Shown in pieces: positions 1-8,549 of a stretch of DNA of 10,594 bases. The notes beneath the pieces are model-generated. The model was given only the letters and a program-made list of their open reading frames with translations, was not told where the DNA came from and searched no databases. Made by a program: the position numbers and the translations under genes. The stretch is from positions 336,461 through 347,054 of the forward strand of contig CAMPET010000040.1 of the NCBI GenBank assembly GCA_946803715.1, in the 5' to 3' direction. Each line of letters starts with the position of its first letter. Within the stretch, counting starts at the first letter, position 1. This DNA is from Beroe ovata (lineage: Eukaryota > Ctenophora > Nuda > Beroida > Beroidae).

Positions 1-34
<34 letters not shown>
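1..34. repeat. (TG)n microsatellite, cut by the window start
   Basis: Uninterrupted TG dinucleotides run from the first base to about 34, then unique sequence begins. The true left end lies outside the window. This is the only tract read as TG on the plus strand; the others read as CA. Confidence 0.97.
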
Positions 35-36
<2 letters not shown>

Positions 37-923
37 CTGGAGCTATGTTAGAGTTAATTAGATTTGGAGTTTGAAATTCGTTTGTCATGAGTACTTCGTT
101 TGTACTTTCCCAATTCGAGCCTCCGAAGATAGTAGGTTCATTTAAAAGTCCCCAATTCGAAGTTTTCGTCAATTTTGATTCGATAATTCAGGTCTTGCTA
201 TACTTCGTTAATTTATAACTGACGCCCTCATAAGTCCCTCGATTTATCAGATTCAGTGAAGCCAAAATCTTTTTGCCGCTAAAAATCTCGGCAACCGGTA
301 TCATTCCGGCACTTTCTCATACTCACACAAACATAAAAAACACCGGAATAATTATGCAGAAAATCAATTATGCGACATAATTCGTTCACAAATTATTTAT
401 GTGATGGCATTGTAGTGCATGTATAGTAAAGTTTATCGGAAAATACCACTCTTGTTGTAAGGAATTGAGTTTTGCCGTCGATTTCCTGTCTTTTTAAAGT
501 TTTTAGTTATAGTTGTGATCGTATAACTAGCAGCAGTATGAACGTGAATTAGACTAACTCTTTAGACGCCCTAAGTTTCGGTTAAGTCTCCATGATGAAG
601 TATGAACGCTCAAAATCGAGGCAGTGGAGTTAGGAAATCATCCGCCCCACGATACAAAATAATATGAAGATTTTCAACAAATATTGAAACAATTATTACC
701 GATTCCTATGCATTGTTGGACGCTAAATCGATTTCTGATCAAATTCTAGGCCCTATCTCGCTTCCCTGAGGCGTGATATCTGTAATCCTATCATATTGGT
801 TTTGACCTGTTTGAATCATACGCAAGATCAAAACCACATAGTTTAGGCTTGAGTTAGAGCGAAGTCTTCGATAAGAAGCCATATACTCCTGACAGTCATT
901 ATTCAACTACTCAACCTACATTA
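35..923. other. Non-coding AT-rich sequence, no gene seen
   Basis: This stretch has stops in all frames at short intervals and no long open frame, tRNA-like fold or convincing exon bounded by splice sites. It may be intergenic DNA or part of an upstream intron. I see no repeat worth naming within it. Confidence 0.6.
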
Positions 924-1055
924 ATTATAAGTTACACAAACACACCCTTCACACACACACACACACANTCCCATTCGTAGCATCGGATCCAACCGACGGG
1001 TTTCCTAGTTGATTATAAGTTACACAAACACACCCTTCACACACACACACACACA
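924..1055 (+). repeat. 44-bp direct repeat, two copies 88 bp apart, with an N beside copy 1
   Basis: Copy 1 (924-967) and copy 2 (1012-1055) are identical over 44 bases. Each begins attataagttacacaaacac and ends in a CA tract (950-967 and 1038-1055). The 44-bp spacer includes the window's only ambiguous base (N at 968, immediately after copy 1) and sequence with no other copy here. Flanks outside the repeats do not match. Either a local duplication or an assembly artefact in which a gap or read-end was resolved with the same CA-anchored segment twice. Confidence 0.9.
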
Positions 1056-1834
1056 GCATACATTGTGATTTCTATGTCATCTCACTTGACAAAACCTATT
1101 CTGTTTATGTGATAGAGCTATTGGAGTACATATCAACAACTTAACCGGAAATCCTTGAGTGCTATAATTCCTTATTGATTGCTTTTCTAGGCTTTTGCAC
1201 GCTGTATTATATAGAAATTTTCAGCTGTTTTTATTGTTCCCGAAAATCCTCCATATCATGATCTTTCTTTCCAGGATCCAGTATAACATTCCCGATTCCC
1301 AGTGCTAGGATAAACCCACGAGAATAACTGTCACGAACAAGAATGTACTCCTTCATAAACCCTCACAACCTATCTGTGACAAGTACCAAACATAACATTA
1401 TGTTCTTCATGTCGACAGAGTTCGCAGAAAAAAAACACAATACACACAAAGAACTTCGCAAGCTTCTGAAGAAATTTCTAGATTTGGGTATGATTTAATC
1501 GAGAAAATTCCTGGCTAGTTTTCAGGTTAGGTTGTCATTTCATTCTTGCTTTAAATTTGTTTCCAATCAAAAGTACCTACTCAATACTTATGGTACATCG
1601 TAGTTCAGAAGCAGACCATGGCTTTAAGGTCATTTCTTGTCATACAAGGATCATATCAAAGTACCGATAGGGCTTACAAGACCATAACTGCACCAATACA
1701 CTGTATTGAATAGTGTCTATTTACTATCACAGACACACGTACACACACAGAAGGGGTTTCAGTAATTGAGAGTACCTACAACCTATGCTGTCCCTATGTA
1801 AATACCTAAATAGTGTAGGTCCGATAATGGGTGT
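1056..1834. other. Non-coding sequence, no gene seen
   Basis: AT-rich, with no open frame of convincing composition. It contains a ggttaggttg word near 1525, a motif often met in arthropod intergenic DNA, which is weak taxonomic evidence at best. Confidence 0.55.
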
Positions 1835-1948
1835 GTTTGATTGTATGAGTATGGGTTTCATTGTATGAGATTGCATGTGTTCAATTGCATGAGTATGTGT
1901 TAGATTCTTTGGGTTCCTACCAATAGGTTTGATTGTATGAGATTGAGG
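1835..1948 (+). repeat. Degenerate tandem repeat, unit about 20-24 bp
   Basis: Units of the form gttTgattgtatgagtatgg recur at about 1835-1854, 1855-1878, 1879-1898 and, more decayed, 1899-1914, with a further good copy at 1927-1948. The shared core is attGtatgag. The minus-strand open frame across this segment is explained by the repeat lacking stops in that frame rather than by coding capacity. It looks like an old minisatellite. Confidence 0.7.
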
Positions 1949-2252
1949 TGCACAAAACAAATCATTGAGGTACTATCATACTAAGTATTGGGTATGACTC
2001 TGATTTGATGACCATGCGCTAGGTGCTGGGGTATCAACATCACTCATATATCACAGTGGACTCAGGACGTCTTCTGTTGTTTTGGTGATGAGTTGTTGTG
2101 GGAATTGTCCTGTTTATTTTCTCTGGTCCTTGATATCGGCCCTATAATATATTTTCTTCCTAATTTCTCAAATATTTTGTATTGATCCGCGTTGGCTTTT
2201 CAGCTGCATTTTCGTAATCTTGAAAACTAACCAAACAGAGAGCCACATATCA
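1949..2252. other. Non-coding sequence, no gene seen
   Basis: No open frame, RNA fold or repeat that I can support. Contains short T-rich runs only. Confidence 0.5.
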
Positions 2253-2274
2253 CAATAGCAACTCAATAGCAACT
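2253..2274 (+). repeat. Perfect 11-bp tandem duplication
   Basis: caatagcaact occurs twice head to tail (2253-2263 and 2264-2274). It is a short local slippage or duplication; a role as paired binding sites cannot be judged from sequence alone. Confidence 0.85.
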
Positions 2275-2318
2275 TGCCTCTGGATCCCTCAATGACAATG
2301 ACACAGCTGATCCAGACC

Positions 2319-2356
2319 AATTAGCATCCCAATTCCAATTAGCATATAATTAGCAT
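2319..2356 (+). repeat. Three copies of aattagcat in 38 bp
   Basis: The 9-mer aattagcat occurs at 2319-2327, 2337-2345 and 2348-2356. The embedded ATTA core is the kind of site bound by homeodomain proteins, and ATTAGCAT resembles POU-type octamer half sites. A homotypic regulatory cluster is possible, but so is chance in AT-rich DNA or old local duplication. Confidence 0.5.
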
Positions 2357-2406
2357 CTTCTGCAACTTCACCTAACCTCAATCAGTGTACAATATGTGTA
2401 TTACCT

Positions 2407-2428
2407 ATACACTAATGGAAGTGACACA

Positions 2429-2460
<32 letters not shown>

Positions 2461-2470
2461 ATACACTAAT
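2407..2470 (+). repeat. CA microsatellite flanked by a 10-bp direct repeat
   Basis: A tract of mostly CA units (about 2425-2461, interrupted once by ccc near 2431) sits between two exact copies of atacactaat (2407-2416 and 2461-2470). The repeat may be a duplication that accompanied the tract's birth. No transposon termini or coding sequence lie between the copies, so I do not call a mobile element. Confidence 0.85.
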
Positions 2471-3737
2471 TGTGTTCATCTTGTTGCGCCCACATGATGG
2501 AGAAATCTCCTTGACTTTGGTATAATCGTTCCACCATGTCAATAAGCATGAGCCTTGTACAATGTCAGATGGTTTAGTGCGTGTAGGTGCGTTTTGGTTA
2601 ATTGTTTTGGTTCTTTATTGTCATCTGATTTTGATGTTAAATTATAGGTCTTTGATTTTACTTCTACAAAAGTTTCATCGTTCCACCGGACTCCAGAGGG
2701 CATCTGCAAGTGGCACCCAAGAAAAAGAGTTGAAACCCTCTCACTAAAACGCAAAACAAACATAAAACCTACACAAAACAAATATAACAGGACTTTTCAT
2801 ACTCCTATTTCTCACTGGCCACAACACATATCCCAGACCTGGCCTGTAAAAAGCAAGCTAGCTACACAGCCCATTGGCAGCTACTTATTCCCAAGTTTAA
2901 AGTTCTTGTTAACTCCGCAATACCTAGTTACAGACCGTTATTTGAGAAAATAGGCTCGTGATATAACAGTAGTAAGAATAGTGGTCATTAGTGATGCCCA
3001 GAGAAACAGAGAGTAATCGCATCGGGAGCAAAAACAACACAATCTATTGCGATCTGACTTAGAACCGATATCATAAAACCTTTCAGAAAGTTTTCTCATA
3101 TCGTAATAAAACATGACTCACATGGGCCAATATCTGAAAGCTGCAAATCAGGCGGAATGTCAGTAGGTAATAACCTTTAGCTCTGTTCCCCCTGAGACAG
3201 AAATAACCCATGATCCCTGACACTTGTCGAGGCAACACCTAGCTTACAATATAAGGTTTCCCCTTTCCCAGAATGATCAATAAGTCTACCCAAATCCCAA
3301 TGATCTCTCTCCATGATAATATGGGTGTCTGGGACCGAAATATGACCTGAATATATTGTGATCGATCAGGCCTCAGACACTCTTATGCCACATATGAGAC
3401 AGCCCTATGCTATGCCAAACAATGCAAACAACATGCATAAATGCAGATCACAAATGGAAATGGGCACCCGACATTTACTACATCAGACAGACAATAGAAC
3501 GGATGTGTGTGTGACAAATGAAAGGAAATAGGCACTATTTGGGGACTCTCCTGATATTTCCGTCTTTAACTCAGTAAATGAACAATTATTTCCACCCAAA
3601 CAAAAGTGGCGGATATTTCATCTTGAATATGAAATCTATCAGTTTCCAATCGATCAAAAGTTCCCATTCAAAACATGACTCCCATCCAATCCCATCCTCA
3701 TTTCATTCTCCATGTCCACCAGGTCATTTCCCAGGAC
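2471..3737. other. Non-coding sequence, no gene seen
   Basis: Open frames of 61-80 codons on both strands near 2539-2781 have no recognisable motif, atypical composition for exons and no matching splice sites. The rest is unique-looking AT-rich DNA with no supported feature. Confidence 0.5.
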
Positions 3738-3764
3738 AAACACACACACACACACACACACACA
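3738..3764. repeat. (CA)n microsatellite
   Basis: An almost pure CA run after ggacaaa. It is responsible for the Thr-His run of the 72-codon open frame that crosses it (3578-3796), which is therefore not treated as a gene. Confidence 0.95.
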
Positions 3765-4005
3765 GGCATATACCTATGTCAGCTATAATAAGGTGACATG
3801 AGGAAGGGGTGAATCTGCCATCACTTTTCCATGAACTACGGATTCCCACCGTCATTGGGTCATGCAGAGAATCCTTACAACTGTCACCAATACCTCATTC
3901 TACCCGGCTTATTTAACATGTCAATTTACAACTCATTCCGAGTCACATGACTACTGTTCATTGTTGATATAGCTGTTTTGTCATGGTGACACAATCACTG
4001 ACACA

Positions 4006-4020
4006 CCTACCTACCTACCT
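4006..4020 (+). repeat. Short (CTAC)n tetranucleotide tract
   Basis: Three to four consecutive CTAC units followed by cttaaccc. It is a short simple repeat next to the E-box cluster. Confidence 0.8.
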
Positions 4021-4045
4021 TAACCCGCCATGACCTATTTATAAT

Positions 4046-4146
4046 CACGTGATACATATCTTCCTCTCACGCTGCTGTCATGACAACACATACTCCGCAA
4101 ATCCGTCGTCACGTGTGGGGTCACGCAACTATAGTATGGTCACGTG
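4046..4146. promoter_or_regulatory. Cluster of three CACGTG E-boxes
   Basis: CACGTG occurs at 4046-4051, 4110-4115 and 4141-4146. The first is embedded in the palindrome TCACGTGA. The third is the 10-base palindrome GTCACGTGAC (4139-4148), which matches the core described for bHLH-zip factors of the USF/MITF/TFEB group. CACGTG is also the class bound by CLK/CYC and MYC/MAX dimers. Local GC rises here against the surroundings. The sites lie 3.5 kb upstream of the first visible coding exon, so they could mark an enhancer or the promoter of a non-coding first exon. Which factor binds, and in what cells, is inference. Single further CACGTG hexamers occur near 6752, 7183 and 7336. Confidence 0.45.
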
Positions 4147-4148
4147 AC

Positions 4149-5698
4149 AACGGTCTCTCGAGCGTTGTACATAGGAAATGTCAACTGCTGTTTCGGTGTG
4201 TATACATGATGGGTATAATAATTATCACACTCTTTGTCCGTAGTTCCTGATAACGAGTTACAGTAGATCTGTTAGAATGGAACTTCAGGTTTTACGCAGA
4301 TTCCTACTTTTATTGTGAAGCTTTGACATTTTACTTTTTCAATTCTGGAGGCCCAACAAAAAACCGGAATTTTCGAAAAAACAATGTTCAGATAATGTTT
4401 GAGATGATGCATTGATGCATAATTTATGTGCGCCGTGCATTTTTTGCAATTTCGCAGGTCATTGGAAATAACATTTATTCATGTCGCCGTTTGTTTTCTT
4501 GCAGTGTTTATTCAGTTCAACATTTGATTGTCAATGACACACTCACTCCAAATACTATAATTGCAAAAGCAGTCAACACAATCTGATGATAGATGAGAAA
4601 CTTACTATAGCAGCTTAGCAAACTCAATAGAATTCATCGGGAGAAGTTCACTTCCAGCTTCTCGAACTCAAAAACGCGCACAGCAGAATTTGAGGTTAAT
4701 TGTAATTAGTGAAAATTCGCTATTTTGTCGTTTTCAATTAGTTTGAAGTAATTAATTGGCTTTCTCCTCGCGTTGCTTGCCTCACCAAATTGAAATTGGT
4801 GACGAAATTCCTGAACACGCACATGCAATTCCTTTGTAGGTCTTCGAAAGCAATTAGGTAAAGTGGGTCAAAATTTCGTGGATATGCCGCCACTTTTTTC
4901 AACCAACATGTCAAACTTTGTGAAATTTCGACATTTGAGTTTCTCCAAAAACTTTGTAACGTTTTTTATTTGAATATAAATTTCGGTCTGATGACCTTGG
5001 CGCATCTTTGATTCTATCAATGATCCAAAATATATGCATATTACTTACTAAACTTATGCATTCGTCATGCGAAAGTGCTCCCAAAACTCAAGGAAGGTCC
5101 TATCCCAAAAACAATTATAGAGGTATCGTTCCGTGGAGTATGATAACCTCGCCACTTTCGGGATACCTATTTTCCAGAATATATGACCATTGACCATGGG
5201 AGATTTAACATATCATCTGCTCTACTCGGTGTGTGCCTCAAGGTACCTACTTGCATTTTTTGTACAGTTTGACTTAATATCCAGATCTATGATATACCTA
5301 TATCGCTATAATATCATCCAACGTCCTTCAAGATTTCTCGAAATCGGTGGATCTTCATAATATAACAAAGTTGGATAACATAAAGTTTATATGATTGAAG
5401 TTGATATACTCAAGTTAACGCACAACATATATGTTTTGATCCGTATATATATATCCTAGAGGTAAGGAGAAAAGCTTGGTTGGGGAGCTCGATTTACAGC
5501 AGTTTTGGTACCAGGGTGATGGGAATTATCCCTTATATGGAATAACTGAACCATGAGCTTGTCATGAGATCTATGATCGTAACAGATGCAACTATAGGAT
5601 CATTGACCATCGTTCAGTCTGTACTACTGAGTTTTGCGTCTTGTTGTGCTTAGTAAGTTAGTATAATATATCCTTGATATGAGTTCTGTTTGTAGAGA
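4149..5698. other. Non-coding sequence, no gene seen
   Basis: AT-rich. Contains short alternating AT (near 5442-5453) and repeated words such as ttgaccat (near 5191 and 5605), but no coherent repeat family. A 61-codon open frame near 5008-5193 shows no motif or exon signals. Confidence 0.5.
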
Positions 5699-5770
5699 AT
5701 CACACAAACACACAGACACACACACAGACACACACACACAGACACACACCCTCCCCCCTCACACACACAG
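5699..5770. repeat. Compound CA microsatellite with AGAC interruptions
   Basis: CA repeats are broken by recurring agacacac steps near 5714, 5726 and 5740, then by a pyrimidine run (ccctcccccctc near 5749-5760), and close with a further CA run. The interrupted structure indicates an older, partly degraded tract. Confidence 0.93.
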
Positions 5771-5918
5771 TTCAGGCCTCCTGCACTGAACAACCATATC
5801 ATGAGATACCATTGCCCACACGTCAAGTTCATTAATCATCAATTCGTAGTGCTATTGTATTCGCTCTCTGTGTATAATACAAGCTGTGTTCATGACGATG
5901 AACAGAATATGAAGCCAT

Positions 5919-5985
5919 ACCACACACACGCACACACACACACACACACACAGTACACACACACAAACACACACATGCGCGCGCA
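5919..5985. repeat. CA-rich tract ending in alternating CG, Z-DNA-prone
   Basis: Long alternating purine-pyrimidine stretch: CA repeats with a few breaks (gtac near 5953, an aaa near 5965) leading into catgcgcgcgc (about 5974-5984). Alternating CA/CG is the classic sequence class able to adopt left-handed DNA under negative supercoiling. Two overlapping open frames on opposite strands here (5801-6079 and 5890-6108) are by-products of the repeat. Confidence 0.9.
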
Positions 5986-7633
5986 AACCCCCTCGAAGCT
6001 CAATATCATCACGCGGACACGCACATCTCCATCAGTCGTTTTATGTGATTCACAATCACTTGCGCAGGTGAGTGTATAGGCATATGCGCGGCTCACGCTT
6101 CCAGTCATTCCTTATATGGCATAATTCAGGGTGTATATCGTGATATTTCAACAAATTCGACACTTCACACCAACTTTACAGTTCATAATATACTGTACAT
6201 TGTACTTTGAGTGACAAGTGGTAGTAGTGACGACATATTCCAGCTCCAATAATATTTGTACTCCATATCATACGCTTAAATACGTGCCTACTATAGTACT
6301 TTCTATAATACAGACACTCATTCATTCCAGAACACGATATTCTCGTCATGTGCTCTCTTTGATGACGATAGCTTAAAATTGGTCAGAACTCTTGACGTAT
6401 GACGATAGGTAGGTATAACTTTATTATTTTCCTCCAATTTGACTGGCGCTCAGGCCTAAGAGTTAAGACTATGCTTGCCCGAAGTCTTTGACATTGCACA
6501 AAAATTAAAATATGCCGGGAAAAAATTAGATCATTTTCCATCCGAGCGTACATCAATTCGCTTCCCTGATGTATTATGTACCCATTCCCACTTCTCCTCT
6601 TCTTTGTTGAGGTCATAGTTTACGTTCCCGGAGTAAAAATAGATAATACACTCTTTGCTTGCCACCGTATATAATTTTCATTTAATGACACTCATTCAGT
6701 CATTGTTTATCTTCAGTCATCTGATAGTAGCTGTACATGAGTCATTTTGGCCACGTGACATTCAGGTGCATTTCAGAAGTGGTGTCAAAAGAAGCAGACT
6801 ATATTTCTGTTTAACATGCTGTTTTGTTATTTTTTGACATCGTGACATTTTGCTGAGTAAATAACATGTTTGATCCTATCTACACAGGAAGTGAGGCGAA
6901 TCTACGTAAATCTACGTAAAGGGCGTTATTAACATCACATATGGAGTTCGTCACATAGTTCTAGAAATTTTGTGCCCGGCACATGTTGGTATCACACGCA
7001 AACAATCAGATATCACAATCAAAGATTCTTGTAAAATATTGAGACAGTGATGAGTGCTCTAGTTTTCGATAGTTGTCAGCTGAGGATCACACAATTCCTT
7101 CCCTACTCACATACACACCACTTCACTCAATTATCACACATCTATCACACACTGAATTCCAATAAAAACAACGCCACAGGACACGTGTAGTTCTCGATAA
7201 TATACCTTCCTTCTATACTTGGCATTTCATCCGAAACAGCCGATTTCTACCTGACATTAGACCTGATTCTGAATATGAAATTGACGAAAAAGATGCGGAA
7301 ATTAACACGTTTCTTCCTAGCTACAATCATAAGCCACGTGATTACACACACTCACACGTTTTCAACACTTTGCACTTTTCCTCGATGTGCGACAATCGAA
7401 CTTTGTCTGGCAGCGATTGTACTGCATGGTGTTGGATAAACCATGATAAGTTACTAGTATTGTTAGATGCCCGATGTCTGGAATCGAGATCAGCCAACAC
7501 GTTTATATTTAATATTCGTCTGATGCAACCAAGAGATGTTCATTGTTTTTTTTATTTTTCATTGGATTTAATCTAGTTTATAACTATCAACTGCTACATC
7601 CTTTTACTGATTCACTGATATTTCCATGCCCCC
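5986..7633. other. Non-coding sequence upstream of the gene's first coding exon
   Basis: Probably intron or 5' flank of the gene starting at 7665, because that exon begins with a splice acceptor. Several 60-77 codon open frames (6383-6616, 6655-6837, 7370-7576) lack recognisable motifs, exon-like composition or flanking splice pairs. One perfect 10-bp tandem repeat is listed separately. No other feature can be supported. Confidence 0.5.
6901..6920 (+). repeat. 10-bp perfect tandem repeat (tctacgtaaa x2)
   Basis: tctacgtaaa is repeated head to tail, each unit carrying the palindrome TACGTA. Short local duplication with no known role. Confidence 0.85.
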
Positions 7634-7664
7634 TCTCTAACCCTCCTTCTCTCTCCCCCTGTAG
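7634..7664 (+). promoter_or_regulatory. Splice branch point, pyrimidine tract and 3' acceptor before coding exon 1
   Basis: A ctaac branch-point word (branch A near 7640) is followed by a nearly pure 20-nt pyrimidine tract (7641-7660) and the acceptor tag at 7662-7664. This is a strong 3' splice site and implies at least one upstream, probably untranslated, exon. A weaker alternative acceptor (tttcag, ending at 7692) lies just inside. Confidence 0.75.
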
Positions 7665-7711
7665 ATCCCCCTATACTATAAAGGAGTTTCAGTGATGTAG
7701 CTAGCCTGCCC
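7665..7711 (+). other. 5' untranslated part of the first coding exon, with ATG-TAG start-stop element
   Basis: If splicing uses the 7664 acceptor, 47 nt precede the main ATG. An in-frame TAA at 7679-7681 closes the upstream frame, so 7712 is the first usable in-frame start. An ATG directly followed by TAG (7695-7700) lies 11 nt before the main ATG and has a G at -3, while the main start has C at -3. If the 7692 acceptor were used instead, the frame would be open through to 7712 and the protein could begin in an upstream exon (adding Asp-Val-Ala-Ser-Leu-Pro before Met). Confidence 0.55.
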
Positions 7712-8549
7712 ATGCCACTTGGCAAAGACGACCCCAAGAACGGGGCTAAAGGCAAGCCCGGGGTCGGCAAGGCGGGTGTGGGCCGTAATGACGCCCGCGG
7801 CGGTGGACTTGGATCAAAGCCCGGCTCTCAAGGGAAAGCTGGAGGAATGGGCGGGAATAAGCCAGGAATGGGCGGGAATAAGCCCGGAATGGGTGGCGGC
7901 AAACCTGGAATGGGTGGGAGTAAGCCCGGTGGTGCAGGGTTTGGCGCCAAGCCAGGATCATCCTCAGCATCAAAGCCTGGTGGAATGATGGGCTCTAAGT
8001 CTGGAAGTGGGATGATGGGCAAGTCAGCTGCTGGTGGAGTAGGTGGTAAGATGGGAGTCGGTGCTGGAAAACCACCCATTGGAAAACCAGGAACTGGAAT
8101 CGGAGCAAAACCAGGAGTCGTGCCAGGAAAACCAGGGACTGGGATCGGGGCTAAACCAGGTGTGGTCCCTGGGAAACCAGGTGCGCCTGGTGCAGCCAAA
8201 CCAGGGATGCCTGGGGCAAAACCAGGCGCACCAGGAACCAAACCGGGAGTTGCAGGTGCTAAACCTGGAACAGCGGCAGCAGGTGCAAAATCCGGGGCTC
8301 TGGGCGCGAAACCGGGCGTGGCAGGGGCTAAACCGGGCGTGGCAGGGGCTAAACCGGGCGCTCTTGGAGCCAAGCCAGGGGCTGTGGGAGCTAAAGCTGG
8401 TGCAATGGGCGCGGTGAATGGGAAAATGGGGCTAAAAGCTGGTGCAGTGGCGGGTAAAGCAATGTCCGCTCAGAATGCTGCTAGGACGGCGGTGGCGCTC
8501 AAGACTTCTCACGATGTCGCGAAGGGAATGGCGCCACAAAAATCATCAG
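7712..8549 (+). CDS. Gly/Lys/Pro-rich low-complexity protein, coding exon 1 (5' part of a spliced gene)
   Basis: Encodes residues 1-279 of an unidentified protein plus the first base of codon 280; the donor is cag|gtaatt at 8549/8550 (phase 1). Composition is extreme: Gly, Lys, Pro and Ala dominate. Asp6, Asp7, Asp27 and Asp268 are the only acidic residues, Phe77 is the only aromatic, and there is no Cys, Tyr or Trp. The region must be strongly basic and disordered. Repeats in order: four KPG-centred heptads of NKPGMGG type (49-76), two identical 15-residue units GKPGTGIGAKPGVVP (124-153), and six GAKPGVA-type heptads (191-232). The tail (about 241-279, with MSAQNAARTAVALK) is less repetitive and could be partly helical. 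There is no signal peptide, membrane span or Gly-X-Y collagen periodicity. The pattern recalls elastin-like and histone H1-tail-like segments, but I assign no function. Reading on past the donor adds only a short AT-rich tail before a stop at 8594-8596, which fits intron sequence. GC content is well above the surroundings. Confidence 0.75.
7856..7939 (+). repeat. Coding heptad repeat, NKPGMGG type (21-nt period)
   Basis: Codes residues 49-76. Units NKPGMGG, NKPGMGG, GKPGMGG and SKPGGAG follow one another with a 21-nt period. The first two are nearly identical in DNA, differing at synonymous positions. Confidence 0.85.
8081..8170 (+). repeat. 45-nt coding duplication, identical in protein
   Basis: Units 8081-8125 and 8126-8170 encode the same 15 residues (124-138 and 139-153) but differ at 8 of 45 bases. 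All eight differences are at third codon positions and synonymous: three GGA/GGG, one GGA/GGT, one GCA/GCT, GTC/GTG, GTG/GTC and CCA/CCT. This is direct internal evidence that the frame is translated and the repeat sequence is under selection. Confidence 0.9.
8282..8407 (+). repeat. Coding heptad array, GAKPGVA type (six 21-nt units)
   Basis: Codes residues 191-232: GAKSGAL, GAKPGVA, GAKPGVA, GAKPGAL, GAKPGAV, GAKAGAM. Units 3 and 4 share their first 16 bases exactly, and unit 2 differs from unit 3 only at synonymous third positions (GGC/GGG, GCG/GCT). That suggests recent unit duplication within an older array. Confidence 0.88.

Noticed and set aside
1727-1960. 77-codon minus-strand frame with repeated HTIKPI/HTMKPI words
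   Set aside because: The peptide repeat mirrors the degenerate minisatellite at 1835-1948 and there is no supporting exon structure.
5436-5460. Short alternating AT stretch as a possible origin or transposon end
   Set aside because: Only about 12 bp of alternation, with no terminal inverted repeat or target duplication nearby.
5801-6108. Overlapping open frames on both strands with Thr-His or Val-Cys runs
   Set aside because: Dipeptide runs are simply the translated CA/TG repeat; no other coding signal.
7370-7576. 68-codon plus-strand frame just upstream of the gene
   Set aside because: No ATG with good context at its start, no recognised motif, AT-rich third positions and no donor that would join it to the 7665 or 7693 acceptors convincingly.
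7676-7694. TATA-like ctataaagg with a tcagt initiator-like word upstream of the main ATG
   Set aside because: The TATA-to-initiator distance is about half the normal spacing, and a start 30 nt after the TATA would leave almost no leader. The strong splice acceptor at 7664 explains the exon boundary better.
7828-8373. 181-codon minus-strand open frame rich in Pro-Gly-Leu-Ala-Pro
   Set aside because: It is the antisense of the KPG repeats. A 21-nt period with few T/A-rich codons keeps several frames open. The silent third-position differences at 8081-8170 support the plus frame starting at 7712 instead.
8043-8417. 124-codon plus-strand frame rich in Gln/Asn/Glu
   Set aside because: Shifted-frame shadow of the same repeat array; no splice or start context of its own.
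7712-8549. Collagen or histone H1 identity for the Gly/Lys/Pro-rich exon
   Set aside because: Gly does not keep a strict every-third-residue period as collagen requires, and there is no winged-helix globular domain of H1. The resemblance is compositional only.
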